A stretch of DNA of 64,000 nucleotides from Deinococcus marmoris (GTDB lineage Bacteria > Deinococcota > Deinococci > Deinococcales > Deinococcaceae), in assembly GCF_001949125.1 (NCBI RefSeq), contig NZ_MSTI01000028.1, positions 42,362-106,361 of the forward strand. The letters run 5' to 3'. The translations under genes and the position numbers were made by a program. Below are positions 53,236 through 62,944 of this stretch, in pieces (positions within the stretch are counted from its first letter, which is position 1; each line of letters begins with the position of its first letter). The notes under the pieces were generated by a model. It was not told the origin of the DNA. It ran no database searches and worked only from the letters and a program-made list of their open reading frames with translations.

Positions 53236-53252
53236 TTATGTTATTTACGTAA
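53236..53252 (+). promoter_or_regulatory. radiation/desiccation response motif (RDRM)
   Basis: TTATGTTATTTACGTAA, an imperfect 17-bp palindrome close to the known consensus TTATGTCATTGACATAA. This is the site of the DdrO repressor, cleaved by IrrE after damage. Confidence 0.9.
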
Positions 53253-53263
53253 GGGAGGTTCAA

Positions 53264-53809
<546 letters not shown>

Positions 53810-53917
53810 ACGCGGTGCGGCTGGCGTCTGTCAGCCTGGCTTGCAATGCTGGAGGGGCGAGGCATCCCAACGCCAATCGCCTCCAGAAGAATCTGAAGGA
53901 TGTCTCAGCGGTGTGGC

Positions 53918-54724
53918 TCAGCGGTGTGCCCCAAAAAACGCGCCGATCTGCCGCCCGATATCCGCGTTCACATACTGGCCGTTCAGGTGCGGCCCGGTTA
54001 CCGCGATGATTTCGGTCTGCGCGCCTGCTTTGCGGGCCAGCGCCGCCAGCAGCAGGCCGTTCTTTTCACCGGCCACCATCCTGTCCTGCGGGCTGCTGAC
54101 CACCAGCAACGGCGTTCGCTTGCCCACGAAGCCGCCGAAATCATTGACTGGATCATGCCCCCGCGTGGACGCCTGACCGTAAGCCGCCGCGACGGCTCTG
54201 GTTCGGCTCCTGGACGTCCGCACCGCATTACGCAGGTTGACCCAGCCTCCCACCACAGCCACGGCACCGACGGAAAGCCCCAACGTGCGCCGGTAGGCTA
54301 TGAGCGTCGCGGGCAGGCCACCCATCGAGATGCCCAGGGTATAGACCCGTCCATCGTGCTGGAAGCGGGGCAGGGCAGCGCGGTAGGCCCGCCTAAGCGT
54401 ATTGAGTGCCGCCGGGCTGCCCCAGGTGTCGCCCCCGCCGTCACTGCTCAGGAGCAGGGCGTAGCCCTGAACGTCGAGGGCGCTGAGCATGGCGTTGAAA
54501 GGCTTATGGGAGCTGCCGTCGCTGGCCTTTCCGCCCCGTCCGTGCGAAACGATCACCAGGGGGCAGGCGCGTTTCCAGCACGCGGGCGGCACGATCAATT
54601 GCGAGTCTCCAGCAGCGTCGGGCAGGATCAGCAAATGCCGTCCATCGGGAGTCAGCGTCCAATCAGCCCCACTCCATTTCTGATCGCAGCCCAGCAGAAG
54701 GCAGGCGGTCAACATGAGCGCCAC
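53918..54724 (-). CDS. alpha/beta hydrolase lipoprotein
   Basis: A 268-residue esterase-like protein with lipobox LLLGC (Cys 13), so it is membrane-anchored. Nucleophile Ser in LGISMGGLPATL, acid in VSSPQDRMV, His in GPHLNGQYVN. The oxyanion region is VIVSHGRGGKASDGSSH. Substrate unknown; perhaps a cutinase- or PHB-depolymerase-like ester. GTG start. It is a tandem paralogue of the next gene; the two share most residues from the oxyanion loop to the end. Confidence 0.85.
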   Translation of the reverse strand: MALMLTACLLLGCDQKWSGADWTLTPDGRHLLILPDAAGDSQLIVPPACWKRACPLVIVSHGRGGKASDGSSHKPFNAMLSALDVQGYALLLSSDGGGDTWGSPAALNTLRRAYRAALPRFQHDGRVYTLGISMGGLPATLIAYRRTLGLSVGAVAVVGGWVNLRNAVRTSRSRTRAVAAAYGQASTRGHDPVNDFGGFVGKRTPLLVVSSPQDRMVAGEKNGLLLAALARKAGAQTEIIAVTGPHLNGQYVNADIGRQIGAFFGAHR

Positions 54725-54866
54725 GGCCCGGCATAGCTTAAACGTGGGTCTTCACCTCCACCTTTTTATCCCATTTCAACTGGAGTCCATATCAGTGTCT
54801 AGTGGAGGCAGAAGGAAGACACAGAATCTCAGCGCCAGGCTTGTTCAAAAGCGTCCGAATCCTGTC

Positions 54867-55712
54867 TCAGCGGTGCGCTCTGAAAAAAGCCCCGATCTGC
54901 CGCCCGATATCCGCGTTCACGTACTGACGGTTCAGGTGTGGTCCCATGACCCCGATCACCTTTGTCCGAGCGCCCACCTTGCGGGCCAGCGTCGCCAGTA
55001 GCAGACCGTTCTGGACGCCGTTGACGGCCTGATCCTGCGGACTGCTGACCACTAGCAGGGGTGTGCGCCTCCCCACGAACCCGCTGAAATCATTCACCGG
55101 ATCATGCCCCTGCCTGGACGCCCCAGCAAACGCTGCCGCGACACTCCGGCCCCGACTCTTGGAGGTTCGCACGGCGTTATTTAAGTTGACCCGGCCCGCC
55201 ACCAATGCAATGGCGTTGATAGGAAAGCCCAGCGTGCGCCGGTACGCCGTGAGCGTCGCGGGCAGCCCACCCATCGAGATGCCCAGCGTGTAGACCCGTC
55301 CATCATGCTGGAAACGGGGGAGAGCCGCGCGGTAGGCCCGCCGAAGGGTGTTGAGTGCCGTCGGACTGCCCCAGGTCTCGCGTCCGCCGTCGCTGCTCAG
55401 CAGCAGCACGAAGCCCTGAACATCGAGGGCGTCCAGCATCGCATCGAACGGCGCATGCGTGCTGCCGTCGCTGGCCTGCCCGCCCCGCCCATGCGAGACG
55501 ATCACCAGGGGACAGGCACGCTTCCAGCACACGGGCGGCACCACCAACTCAGAGTCTCCAGCGGGATCGGGCAGGATCAACGAGCGCCGTCCGTCCGGGT
55601 CCAACTTCCAGCCTGCACCGCCCTGTATCTGTCCACCGCCCTGGGCCTGAACACTGCCCAGCGAACCGAGCGCAATGAGCGTCAGGGCCACCGCTTTCAA
55701 TCCATTACGCAT
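54867..55712 (-). CDS. secreted alpha/beta hydrolase, paralogue
   Basis: A 281-residue paralogue with an ordinary signal peptide (MRNGLKAVALTLIALGSLGS, cleavage after VQA) in place of the lipobox, so it is soluble outside the membrane. Same catalytic residues: GISMGG, SSPQDQAV, GPHLNRQYVN. Its start lies inside the end of the PAP2 gene (8-nt overlap), so it is cotranscribed with that gene and its TATACC-type promoter. Confidence 0.85.
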   Translation of the reverse strand: MRNGLKAVALTLIALGSLGSVQAQGGGQIQGGAGWKLDPDGRRSLILPDPAGDSELVVPPVCWKRACPLVIVSHGRGGQASDGSTHAPFDAMLDALDVQGFVLLLSSDGGRETWGSPTALNTLRRAYRAALPRFQHDGRVYTLGISMGGLPATLTAYRRTLGFPINAIALVAGRVNLNNAVRTSKSRGRSVAAAFAGASRQGHDPVNDFSGFVGRRTPLLVVSSPQDQAVNGVQNGLLLATLARKVGARTKVIGVMGPHLNRQYVNADIGRQIGAFFRAHR

Positions 55713-56388
55713 GCGTTTTCAAATCCACCTTTTCGTCTGACCGCAGCAACCGAGGAGAGCTGCCCAGCACGCTGTACGCGCCCAGCACGCAGGCCAGCCC
55801 GGTCAGCCAGCCCGCCAGCACGTCGCTGGGATAGTGGACGCCCAGCACAACGCGCCCGTAGCCCATCAGGAAGGCGTACAGGACAGCCACGATCAGGACG
55901 GGCCAGCGCCAGCGGCTGCGCCAGGCCAGCAGCACCACGAAGGTGGCCAGCGCCGCCGCAACAGTGGAGTGGCCGCTGGGAAAGGACGCGCCGTTTTCCA
56001 CCACCAGCCGGGGCCACAGCTCCGGGCGGGCACGGGCGAAGATCAGCTTCATGGCGAAGGCGAGGGCCACCGAACTGCCCAGTCCCAGCAGCGCGAACAC
56101 GGCCAGGGAACGGCGTTGAGTGAACCACAGGGCCAGCACGATGGCGATAAAGACCACGCCCATCGGGACGGGGCCGCCGAAGGTGTGGAGAAAGATGCTC
56201 AGGCTGGTCAGCGTGGGTGTGGCATGGGCGTGGACCCACAGCATCAGCGGCTGCTCGAAGGCGAAGCGCTGACGCTCCAGCACGTCCTCTGCGATCATGC
56301 CAATCAGGATCAGCGGCAGCAAAATGCCCAGCAGAAAGCGGATCAGGGCCACTGGGCGCAGGCGGGTCAGGGCAGGGGGCAGGTGCAT
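55705..56388 (-). CDS. PAP2-family membrane phosphatase
   Basis: A 227-residue membrane phosphatase with about six helices. The tripartite site is KLIFARARPE (near residue 110), PSGHS (near 135) and RVVLGVHYPSDV (near 185). It probably dephosphorylates undecaprenyl pyrophosphate or phosphatidate. I chose ATG 56388: the -10 CATGCT, placed 9 nt after the TATACC repeats, lies 7 nt upstream. An ATG 12 nt earlier is the alternative. Confidence 0.88.
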   Translation of the reverse strand: MHLPPALTRLRPVALIRFLLGILLPLILIGMIAEDVLERQRFAFEQPLMLWVHAHATPTLTSLSIFLHTFGGPVPMGVVFIAIVLALWFTQRRSLAVFALLGLGSSVALAFAMKLIFARARPELWPRLVVENGASFPSGHSTVAAALATFVVLLAWRSRWRWPVLIVAVLYAFLMGYGRVVLGVHYPSDVLAGWLTGLACVLGAYSVLGSSPRLLRSDEKVDLKTHA

Positions 56389-56410
56389 ATAGCCCAGCAT
56401 GAACCGCGAA

Positions 56411-56427
56411 GGTAAAGCGGCGGTATA
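56411..56427 (-). promoter_or_regulatory. TATACC direct repeat, PAP2 promoter
   Basis: TATACC-GCCGC-TTTACC on the minus strand, 9 nt upstream of -10 CATGCT (56396-56401). Confidence 0.75.
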
Positions 56428-56440
56428 CCAGACGAAACGA

Positions 56441-56462
56441 CAAAACCACCCTTGCGGGTGGC
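56441..56462 (-). terminator. terminator of PepSY gene
   Basis: CCACCC-GCAA-GGGTGG stem then TTTTG on the minus strand. Confidence 0.85.
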
Positions 56463-56494
56463 TGCTGGAGGTCAGAGGCGGCGGTCAGTTCAGA

Positions 56495-56959
56495 TCAATC
56501 GTCGTTCATTTCGTTGTCTTGGTCATTGTCGCCCGCGTCCCTCGCGCCCTGATACAGCACCTTGCCGTTACCTGCGTCGATGATGACTTCCTGGGTGCCG
56601 ATCTCCACCTCGTAAACCAGGTAACCGTCTTCCTCGTCCAGCTTGATGCTGGTGACGGTGCCGGGAACGGCGGCCTGCGCGGCGGCTCTGGCCTGGTCCA
56701 GCGTGATCTTCGCCAGCTTGAGGTACTGGGCCGATTCCTGGGCGTCCGTCATTTCCACGCCCTTCTGCTCGGCGGGAAGCAGGATGCTGCCCTTGATCAT
56801 GGGTTCCTGGGTAGCGTTCTTCGTCTGGGTCTGGGCCAGTGGCTGGGTCATGGCCGGGGCCGCTTTGGGGGCAGTCTGGGCCAGGGCGAATCCGGCGAGG
56901 GGCAGAGCGGCAATCGCGGCGGTGATGGTCAGCAACATGGTCTTGGTCTGTTTGTTCAT
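56495..56959 (-). CDS. secreted PepSY-domain protein
   Basis: A 154-residue protein with a signal peptide (MNKQTKTMLLTITAAIAALP, cleavage after ALA). One PepSY domain near the C-terminus: DQARAAAQAAVPGTVTSIKL then DGYLVYEVEIG. The final residues are very acidic. PepSY proteins inhibit peptidases or sense envelope state and often belong to regulons of two-component systems. AAGGAG before ATG 56959. Confidence 0.87.
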   Translation of the reverse strand: MNKQTKTMLLTITAAIAALPLAGFALAQTAPKAAPAMTQPLAQTQTKNATQEPMIKGSILLPAEQKGVEMTDAQESAQYLKLAKITLDQARAAAQAAVPGTVTSIKLDEEDGYLVYEVEIGTQEVIIDAGNGKVLYQGARDAGDNDQDNEMNDD

Positions 56960-57031
56960 GGTGGGTCTCCTTGAGAGGGGGTTTGAGGGCAACGGTTGAT
57001 CCGTTCACCTGCCATCAGGTTGCCCGACAAA

Positions 57032-57058
57032 GGTAAAGGACGCGTATAGCACGGTATA
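57032..57058 (-). promoter_or_regulatory. TATACC direct repeat, PepSY promoter
   Basis: TATACC-GTGC-TATACG-CGTCC, then TTTACC: three half-sites. The last pair has the N5 spacing and ends 9 nt before CAACCT (57017-57022). Confidence 0.7.
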
Positions 57059-57148
57059 TTCGGCCTATAGGCAAGAGGCAGCAAAGGATGCGGACTCCCG
57101 CAACTGTCGGGGAAGTCCAGTGGTCAAGCGTGGGCGTCTTTTGGGGAG

Positions 57149-58024
57149 CTATGGGCCGAACAGATCCGTCATCGGTCTGGCCGTCGCCGCCTCCCGCAGC
57201 GGGGGTAGCCCCCAGCCGTCCTGCAAGGTCCGCAGCAGCGAGTAATGGTTGTACGGCTGCGCCGAGGTCATACCGCGTGGCCCGGCCTTTGTGATGACCA
57301 CGGTGGCGAGTTTGCCACCACCCCCGGTTGTGTCGCCGCCCTCCGATTCATCAAAAGTAATGACGATGGCTGCATGGCCTGTCCAGGCACTCGACGCCAT
57401 GATCCTGTCCGTCCAGACCTTGATAAAGGCGTCGCCCGTGCGTTGCAGCCCCGGCCCCCGCAGGCAGTTCAGTGCGCCGTGCATGTCGTGGCACACGTCC
57501 GGCACGATCAGGGCGAAGTTTGGCGCTTTGCCGGAGTTCAGATCGGCGCTCAGGGCGTCCAGCTTCACGACATTCTGGCGGCGCTTGGTATCGTCGGCAA
57601 TCACCGACGACAGCATGAAGGGGTTGTGTTTCTTGCCGTAATTGCCCGCCGCGCCGCCGTCCCAGCCGACGCTGGGCAACCCCTGAAAGTAGCCCTTCCA
57701 GCTCAGCCCGGCATGTTCCAGTTGCAAGGCCAGATTGTCGCCCCCAAAGCTCTGGCGTGGATCGTCACTGTGGCTGCCGAAGGTGGAGCCGAAGAGCAGC
57801 GCCACGTAATTGGGCAGGCTGGGATGCGCCACGCCCGTGTAATTCGTTGCCAGCGAATACTTTTGTGCCAGCGCGTTCAGCGTCGGCAGATTGGGATTGC
57901 CGATGGCCTGCGCGTAGCCCGTGTTTTCCATGACGATCACGAAAACGTGGGAGAAGGGCTGGGGAGCGGCTTCTGTGGACGAGATCAGCGACGCGGCCAC
58001 CAGACTGAAGGCGAGAGACCTCAT
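57149..58024 (-). CDS. secreted phosphoesterase
   Basis: A 291-residue protein of the PF04185 phosphoesterase/acid phosphatase family, with a signal peptide (cleavage after TEA). Core motifs: [12 protein letters not shown] at the N-terminus, [32 protein letters not shown], and [12 protein letters not shown] with metal-binding Asp/Glu. It likely hydrolyses phosphomonoesters or phospholipids outside the cell. ATG overlaps the DedA stop by 4 nt. Confidence 0.9.
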   Translation of the reverse strand: MRSLAFSLVAASLISSTEAAPQPFSHVFVIVMENTGYAQAIGNPNLPTLNALAQKYSLATNYTGVAHPSLPNYVALLFGSTFGSHSDDPRQSFGGDNLALQLEHAGLSWKGYFQGLPSVGWDGGAAGNYGKKHNPFMLSSVIADDTKRRQNVVKLDALSADLNSGKAPNFALIVPDVCHDMHGALNCLRGPGLQRTGDAFIKVWTDRIMASSAWTGHAAIVITFDESEGGDTTGGGGKLATVVITKAGPRGMTSAQPYNHYSLLRTLQDGWGLPPLREAATARPMTDLFGP

Positions 58025-58614
58025 CCCTTCACGGTCCGCGCCCGGCGCAGTTCCACGGCCACCGGAATAAAGCTCAGCACGATCACCACGCCGATCACCA
58101 GCAGGATGTAACGGTCCAGGTTGGGAATCAGCCCGCCCAGCAGGTAGCCCAGCAGCGGCACAGCCAGCGCCCACAGCAGCCCGCCCAGCACGTTGTAAGA
58201 CACGAATCGCGCGTAGGACATGCCGCCCACCCCGGCCATCGTGGGGGCCACCGTCCGCAGCACCGGAATGAAGCGGGCCATGATCAACGCCTTGCTGCCG
58301 TATTTGTCGAAGAAAGCGCCGGTGCGCGCCACGTATTCGGGCTTCAGCAGGCGGCTTTCGGGGCGGCTGAACACGGCGGGGCCAAAGCGGCGGCCAATCG
58401 CGTAGCCCACGCTGTCGCCGATCACCGCGCCCAGAAAAACAGCCAGCATGATTCCCGGCAGGTTGAGGCTGCCTGATCTGGCGAGAATACCCGCCGTGAT
58501 CAACAGGCTGTCACCGGGCAGAAAAAACCCGGCCAGCAAGCCGGATTCAGCGAAAATCATGCCAAAGATGCCCAGGTAAGACACGCTCTGGATCAGGTGC
58601 GGAAGATCAAACAT
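58021..58614 (-). CDS. DedA-family membrane protein
   Basis: A 197-residue membrane protein. DedA/SNARE-associated domain with [18 protein letters not shown], the [17 protein letters not shown] loop and [19 protein letters not shown]. Members of this family flip undecaprenyl phosphate or phospholipids. Leaderless: TACGCT, 6 nt, ATG. Cotranscribed with the phosphoesterase downstream. Confidence 0.93.
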   Translation of the reverse strand: MFDLPHLIQSVSYLGIFGMIFAESGLLAGFFLPGDSLLITAGILARSGSLNLPGIMLAVFLGAVIGDSVGYAIGRRFGPAVFSRPESRLLKPEYVARTGAFFDKYGSKALIMARFIPVLRTVAPTMAGVGGMSYARFVSYNVLGGLLWALAVPLLGYLLGGLIPNLDRYILLVIGVVIVLSFIPVAVELRRARTVKG

Positions 58615-58635
58615 GCGGGTAGCGTAGGCAACGAA

Positions 58636-58652
58636 GGTATAGGGACGGTATA
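58636..58652 (-). promoter_or_regulatory. TATACC direct repeat, DedA promoter
   Basis: TATACC-GTCCC-TATACC, 9 nt upstream of -10 TACGCT (58621-58626). Confidence 0.8.
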
Positions 58653-58681
58653 CGCACTCAGGTCAGGCTCCGCATGCAGAT

Positions 58682-59080
58682 TCAGCGAATGGCAGAACCC
58701 TGTGTCTGAACCGCCAGCACGGGGCGGCGCAGCATGACGACGCTCAGCACCACGAAAGCCGCTTCCAGAATCAGCGAGATGATCTCGGCAGGTTCGGCCC
58801 AGTTGCCGATGTCACCGCGCGCATTGGGCAGGCCCACCGTGCGGGTCAGGGTGTAGGCGAGGATGGCCCCGCCCGAAATCAGCAGGCCCAGCGCGTAGCC
58901 GTTTTTCCAGTGCGAACTGAGCAGCCACGCCCCCGCCGCCGCGCATCCGGCCACCAGCAGAATGTACAGCCAGCCCAGGTAGGCGGTTTCCCCCAGCTTG
59001 TCGGGAATGTCCCGGAAGTGCATCCAGCCGATCCCAGCGAGGAGCAGTAAGCCAAACCAGTGGTCCTGTAGGTGTTTCAT
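58682..59080 (-). CDS. small membrane protein
   Basis: A 132-residue protein with four predicted helices (FGLLLLAGIGWM, LGWLYILLVAGCAAAGAWLL, YALGLLISGGAILAYTL, ISLILEAAFVVLSVVML). Family unknown. AAGGGAG before the ATG. A perfect 21-bp tandem duplication lies just upstream. Confidence 0.7.
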   Translation of the reverse strand: MKHLQDHWFGLLLLAGIGWMHFRDIPDKLGETAYLGWLYILLVAGCAAAGAWLLSSHWKNGYALGLLISGGAILAYTLTRTVGLPNARGDIGNWAEPAEIISLILEAAFVVLSVVMLRRPVLAVQTQGSAIR

Positions 59081-59102
59081 CGTTTCTCCCTTGTGGTGCC
59101 TT

Positions 59103-59144
59103 TTTAAGAAGCCGAGTTTCCTCTTTAAGAAGCCGAGTTTCCTC
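59103..59144. repeat. perfect 21-bp tandem duplication
   Basis: Two adjacent copies of a unit starting TTTAAGAAGCC and ending GAGTTTCCTC. A reverse-complement GAGGAAAC follows at 59155, so the second copy can also pair. Lies 23-64 nt upstream of the small membrane-protein gene. Confidence 0.8.
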
Positions 59145-59190
59145 CGGCTGACCAGAGGAAACGAGGACGAAGAGATACTTTTTCAGACAC

Positions 59191-59997
59191 TTATGCGGCG
59201 TTCACGTCTGCGTCACTCAGGGCCACCTGATTGCGGCGGGTCACTCCCAGGTAACTCACGACGGCCAGAATCGCGGCCAGGAAAATGAAGCTGGTGACGG
59301 TGGTTCCCAGTCCCAGGCCACCGTCCGCTCTGGCCTGCGATAAAAAGTCCCCGATGGATGCGCCCAGCGGACGGGTCAGGATATAGATGATCCAGAAGGT
59401 CAGGATGCTGCCCAGCTTCAGGTACACATGCGCCAGCGCGGTCAGGGCAATAACGCCAGCGAACAGCAGCACCGAATTGGAATAGCCCAGGGCCAGTTTC
59501 TCGGCCAGCAGATCGCCCGTCGCCGTGCCCAGTGCGAAGGTAAACAGCACCGCCAGCCAGTAAAACGCCTCACGCCTCGCCGTGAAGATGCTGTGGATGG
59601 ACAGCGTGCGCTCACGCAGATACCACGCGGTAAAGGTGGCAGCCAGGGCGGCGGCAAAGATGGCACTGCTCGTCCACAGGCTGACGCCGAAATTGTCGGT
59701 CAGGTTGTCCGTAATCAGCGTTCCCACCACGCTGATCAGCACGATGGCGAGCCAGTACACGCCAGGAACATACTTCTTCAGACGAAATTGCACGATCAGT
59801 ACGGCAATCAACAGTGCGCCCATGATCAGGGAGGTGCCGGTCAGACCCAGATTGAGGTTGGTGTTCAGGTAATCGGCAGCAGTCTCACCCACGGTGGTGG
59901 CCAGTACCTTGATGATCCAGAAGAAGGCGGTGACTTCCGGCACCTTGCTGATCAGCGTTCGCAGGGTGTTGCCCTGTGTGGGGGCGGCGGCGGTCAT
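59191..59997 (-). CDS. COG4705 membrane protein
   Basis: A 268-residue protein with about eight helices in two similar halves, each starting WIIKVL..T.GE or YWLAVLFTFALGTATGD and containing a GD/GE pair. COG4705 members are often controlled by two-component systems and have no proven function. I chose ATG 59997, which overlaps the stop of a 26-codon leader (ATGA). A 291-residue reading from 60066 exists but has no ribosome-binding site. Confidence 0.8.
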   Translation of the reverse strand: MTAAAPTQGNTLRTLISKVPEVTAFFWIIKVLATTVGETAADYLNTNLNLGLTGTSLIMGALLIAVLIVQFRLKKYVPGVYWLAIVLISVVGTLITDNLTDNFGVSLWTSSAIFAAALAATFTAWYLRERTLSIHSIFTARREAFYWLAVLFTFALGTATGDLLAEKLALGYSNSVLLFAGVIALTALAHVYLKLGSILTFWIIYILTRPLGASIGDFLSQARADGGLGLGTTVTSFIFLAAILAVVSYLGVTRRNQVALSDADVNAA

Positions 59998-60074
59998 GCC
60001 CGGCCTGTAGGCGCAAAACCTGTACGCGCAGAGAAGAAGAACAGGGCGGACGTGATGCAAGTGCATTGATTCAT
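59994..60074 (-). CDS. 26-residue leader peptide of COG4705 gene
   Basis: Starts 8 nt after GCAGGAGG, the only good ribosome-binding site of this transcript, and ends on the ATGA that begins the COG4705 gene. Encodes MNQCTCITSALFFF and a short polar tail. Probably couples translation; a control function is possible. Confidence 0.5.
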   Translation of the reverse strand: MNQCTCITSALFFFSARTGFAPTGRA

Positions 60075-60130
60075 CGGGGAAGCCTCCTGCGCGGGGTCTG
60101 GTGCAGCGCTGGGGCAGCGTAGGTGTGGTG

Positions 60131-60147
60131 GGTATAGACGCGGTATA
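60131..60147 (-). promoter_or_regulatory. TATACC direct repeat, COG4705 promoter
   Basis: TATACC-GCGTC-TATACC on the minus strand, 9 nt upstream of -10 TACGCT (60116-60121). Confidence 0.8.
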
Positions 60148-60166
60148 GCGTTGACTTGCCGCCCGG

Positions 60167-60183
60167 TATACCGGATCTATACC
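60167..60183 (+). promoter_or_regulatory. TATACC direct repeat, uppP promoter
   Basis: TATACC-GGATC-TATACC, 9 nt upstream of -10 TAGCTT (60193-60198), which is 6 nt before the ATG. A TTGACT at 60151 might serve an additional promoter. Confidence 0.8.
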
Positions 60184-60204
60184 TTCACCCCTTAGCTTGC
60201 CATC

Positions 60205-61044
60205 ATGAATCCAGAAGTACAGGCCGTGGTGCTGGGCGTCGTCGAGGGACTGACCGAATTTCTACCGATCTCGTCCACCGGACACCTGATCGTCGCCGAG
60301 CGACTGATCGGTTTTAAGGACACCGGCGAAGTCTTTACGGTCGTCATTCAACTGGGCGCGATTCTGGCCGTGGTCTGGTTCTACTGGCGCGAACTGCTGC
60401 ATCAGGTCACACGGCTGTTTCAGGGCAGCCGCCGGGCCAGGGGGTTCTGGCTCAATCTGGTGGTGGCCTCCATCCCCGCCGCCGTGATCGGTCTGCTGTT
60501 CGAGAAGGCCATCAAAGCCGCGCTGTTCTCGCCGCTCACGGTGGCCATCACCCTGATTCTGGGCGGCGTGGTGCTGTGGTGGGTGGAAACGGCCCGCAAA
60601 GAGCCGGTTCAGGAAAACACAACCGACATAAAGACTGAACCCGATCTGGACAGCGTGACCTTGCGTCAGGCCGCACTTATCGGCGTGGCTCAGGCCGTGG
60701 CCGTGATTCCCGGCGTGTCCCGCAGCGGCGCGAGCATCGTAGGCGGCCTGCTGACCGGCCTGAACCGCGTGACCGCCACCGCCTTCTCGTTCTTCATGGG
60801 GATTCCGGTGCTGGGCGGCGCGGGGCTGTACAGCCTGTACAAGGCCAGAAATGCGCTGGGCAGCATTCCTGGTGGTTCGCTGGCCCTGATTCTGGGCACG
60901 GCGGTGGCCTTCGTCACGGCGCTGATCTCGGTGGGCTGGCTGCTGAAGTATGTCTCCACCCACGACTTCCGGGGCTTCGCCGTGTACCGGGTGATCGCTG
61001 GAGTGCTGATCCTGGTCCTGATCGCCACGGGCGTGATGCGGTAG
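60205..61044 (+). CDS. uppP: undecaprenyl-diphosphatase
   Basis: A 279-residue membrane enzyme (BacA/UppP) recycling undecaprenyl pyrophosphate for wall synthesis; it also gives bacitracin tolerance. Motifs EGLTEFLPISSTGHLIV at the N-terminus and PGVSRSGASIVGG near residue 170, with eight helices. Leaderless, and under the TATACC-type promoter shared with PAP2 and DedA. Confidence 0.96.
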   Translation: MNPEVQAVVLGVVEGLTEFLPISSTGHLIVAERLIGFKDTGEVFTVVIQLGAILAVVWFYWRELLHQVTRLFQGSRRARGFWLNLVVASIPAAVIGLLFEKAIKAALFSPLTVAITLILGGVVLWWVETARKEPVQENTTDIKTEPDLDSVTLRQAALIGVAQAVAVIPGVSRSGASIVGGLLTGLNRVTATAFSFFMGIPVLGGAGLYSLYKARNALGSIPGGSLALILGTAVAFVTALISVGWLLKYVSTHDFRGFAVYRVIAGVLILVLIATGVMR

Positions 61045-61054
61045 AACGGGACCT

Positions 61055-61728
61055 GTGCAAAGTCAGGCTGTCCCAGATCAAGACCTTCTGCTCTCGGCGC
61101 GTGGCCTGAGCCGTAGCGTGGCCTCCCGGCGGCTGTGGCAGGGCGTCGATCTGGAGGTGGGCAGGGGTGAGCGGCTGGCCGTCTCCGGGCCATCGGGTGT
61201 GGGCAAGAGTCTGCTTTTGCGGGCGCTGGCGGGCCTGGACGCGCTGGAAGGTGGCGAGGTCTGGTTGCGCGGCAGACCCCAATCAAGCTGGCCGATGCCC
61301 CAGTTTCGTGCGGAGGTGATGTACCTGCTGCAACGCCCCGCGCCCGCATCTGGCACGGTGAGCGCGCATCTGGCCGAACCGTTCGGTTTCAAGATTCACG
61401 CCGGGAAAAGCTACCGTTCCGAAGACGCCGCGCGTTTGCTGGAACATCTGGGCCGCCCCTCTACTTTTCTGGATCAGGACGCCGCTCGGCTGTCCGGCGG
61501 CGAGGCGCAACTGGTGGCGCTGGTGCGGGCCTTGCTGCTGTCGCCCACAGTGCTGCTGCTGGATGAGGCGACTTCAGCGCTGGACGCTGAAACGGCGGAA
61601 CTGGCCGAGACGCTTCTCCAGACGTGGCTGGACACTGGCCCCGCGCGGGCACTGGTGTTCGTCAGCCATGACCGCGCGCAGCAGGAACGCTTTGCCACCC
61701 GCATCCAGCTTCTCTCTGGAGTCGGTGC

Positions 61729-61732
<4 letters not shown>
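61055..61732 (+). CDS. fetA: ABC transporter ATP-binding protein, FetA-like
   Basis: A 225-residue ATPase. Walker A GPSGVGKS (near residue 45), signature LSGGEAQ (near 145), Walker B VLLLDEATSALD (near 168), H-loop VSHDR. Together with the next gene it matches the FetAB (YbbL/YbbM) iron-homeostasis exporter pair. GTG start, 10 nt after uppP; the same transcript is likely. Confidence 0.85.
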
Positions 61733-62514
<782 letters not shown>

Positions 62515-62539
62515 AGGTTACGCTGAATTTCAGTGGGTG

Positions 62540-62772
62540 CTTGCCAACGCCAATGGCGTTTCCACTGGCTGTGAGTTGGCATCCTGCACCGCAGCGGCGA
62601 CGTCCAGCATCCGCCAGATCGAGTGCTTCTTTTACCAGCATCCCCTGTGTCCTCTCGACGTTGCCCGTCTGGTTCTGGCGCTGCTCCCCGATGGGAAACG
62701 GCGGGAATTCACCCTTGACCGCACCTTCTTGACCCTCAGGTCAGGCAAACTCGCCAAACGCCAGAGTACTTA
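62540..62772 (+). pseudogene. transposase fragment, IS4-like
   Basis: The readable part is SIRQIECFFYQHPLCPLDVA, then RLVLALLPDGKRREFTLDRT. These match the start of IS4-family transposases up to the first catalytic Asp (LDRT). The sense ends abruptly and the MITE-like repeat begins right after. No start codon or second half remains. Confidence 0.65.
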
Positions 62773-62944
62773 TACGGATTCCGTCTGTTTCGTGCAGAAA
62801 TCGGGACTGCGCCGATCCCTCCACTCCACGCCCGGAACCCGTTTTTCTCCTGCTCACTATCGTCGCGAACAGACGCCCATGAGGACGCTGCTCCTCCCGC
62901 TCGGATTACGGGTGTTTTCAACACCCTCTAATCGGAGTCCGTAC
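62773..62944. mobile_element. MITE-like repeat, copy 2
   Basis: TACGGATTCCGTCTGTTTCG at the left and AATCGGAGTCCGTA at the right form inverted ends (TACGGAYTCCG). The left 75 bp match copy 1 at 48461. The middle is longer here. It separates the transposase fragment from the COG4705 stop codon, which overlaps its end. Confidence 0.78.
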
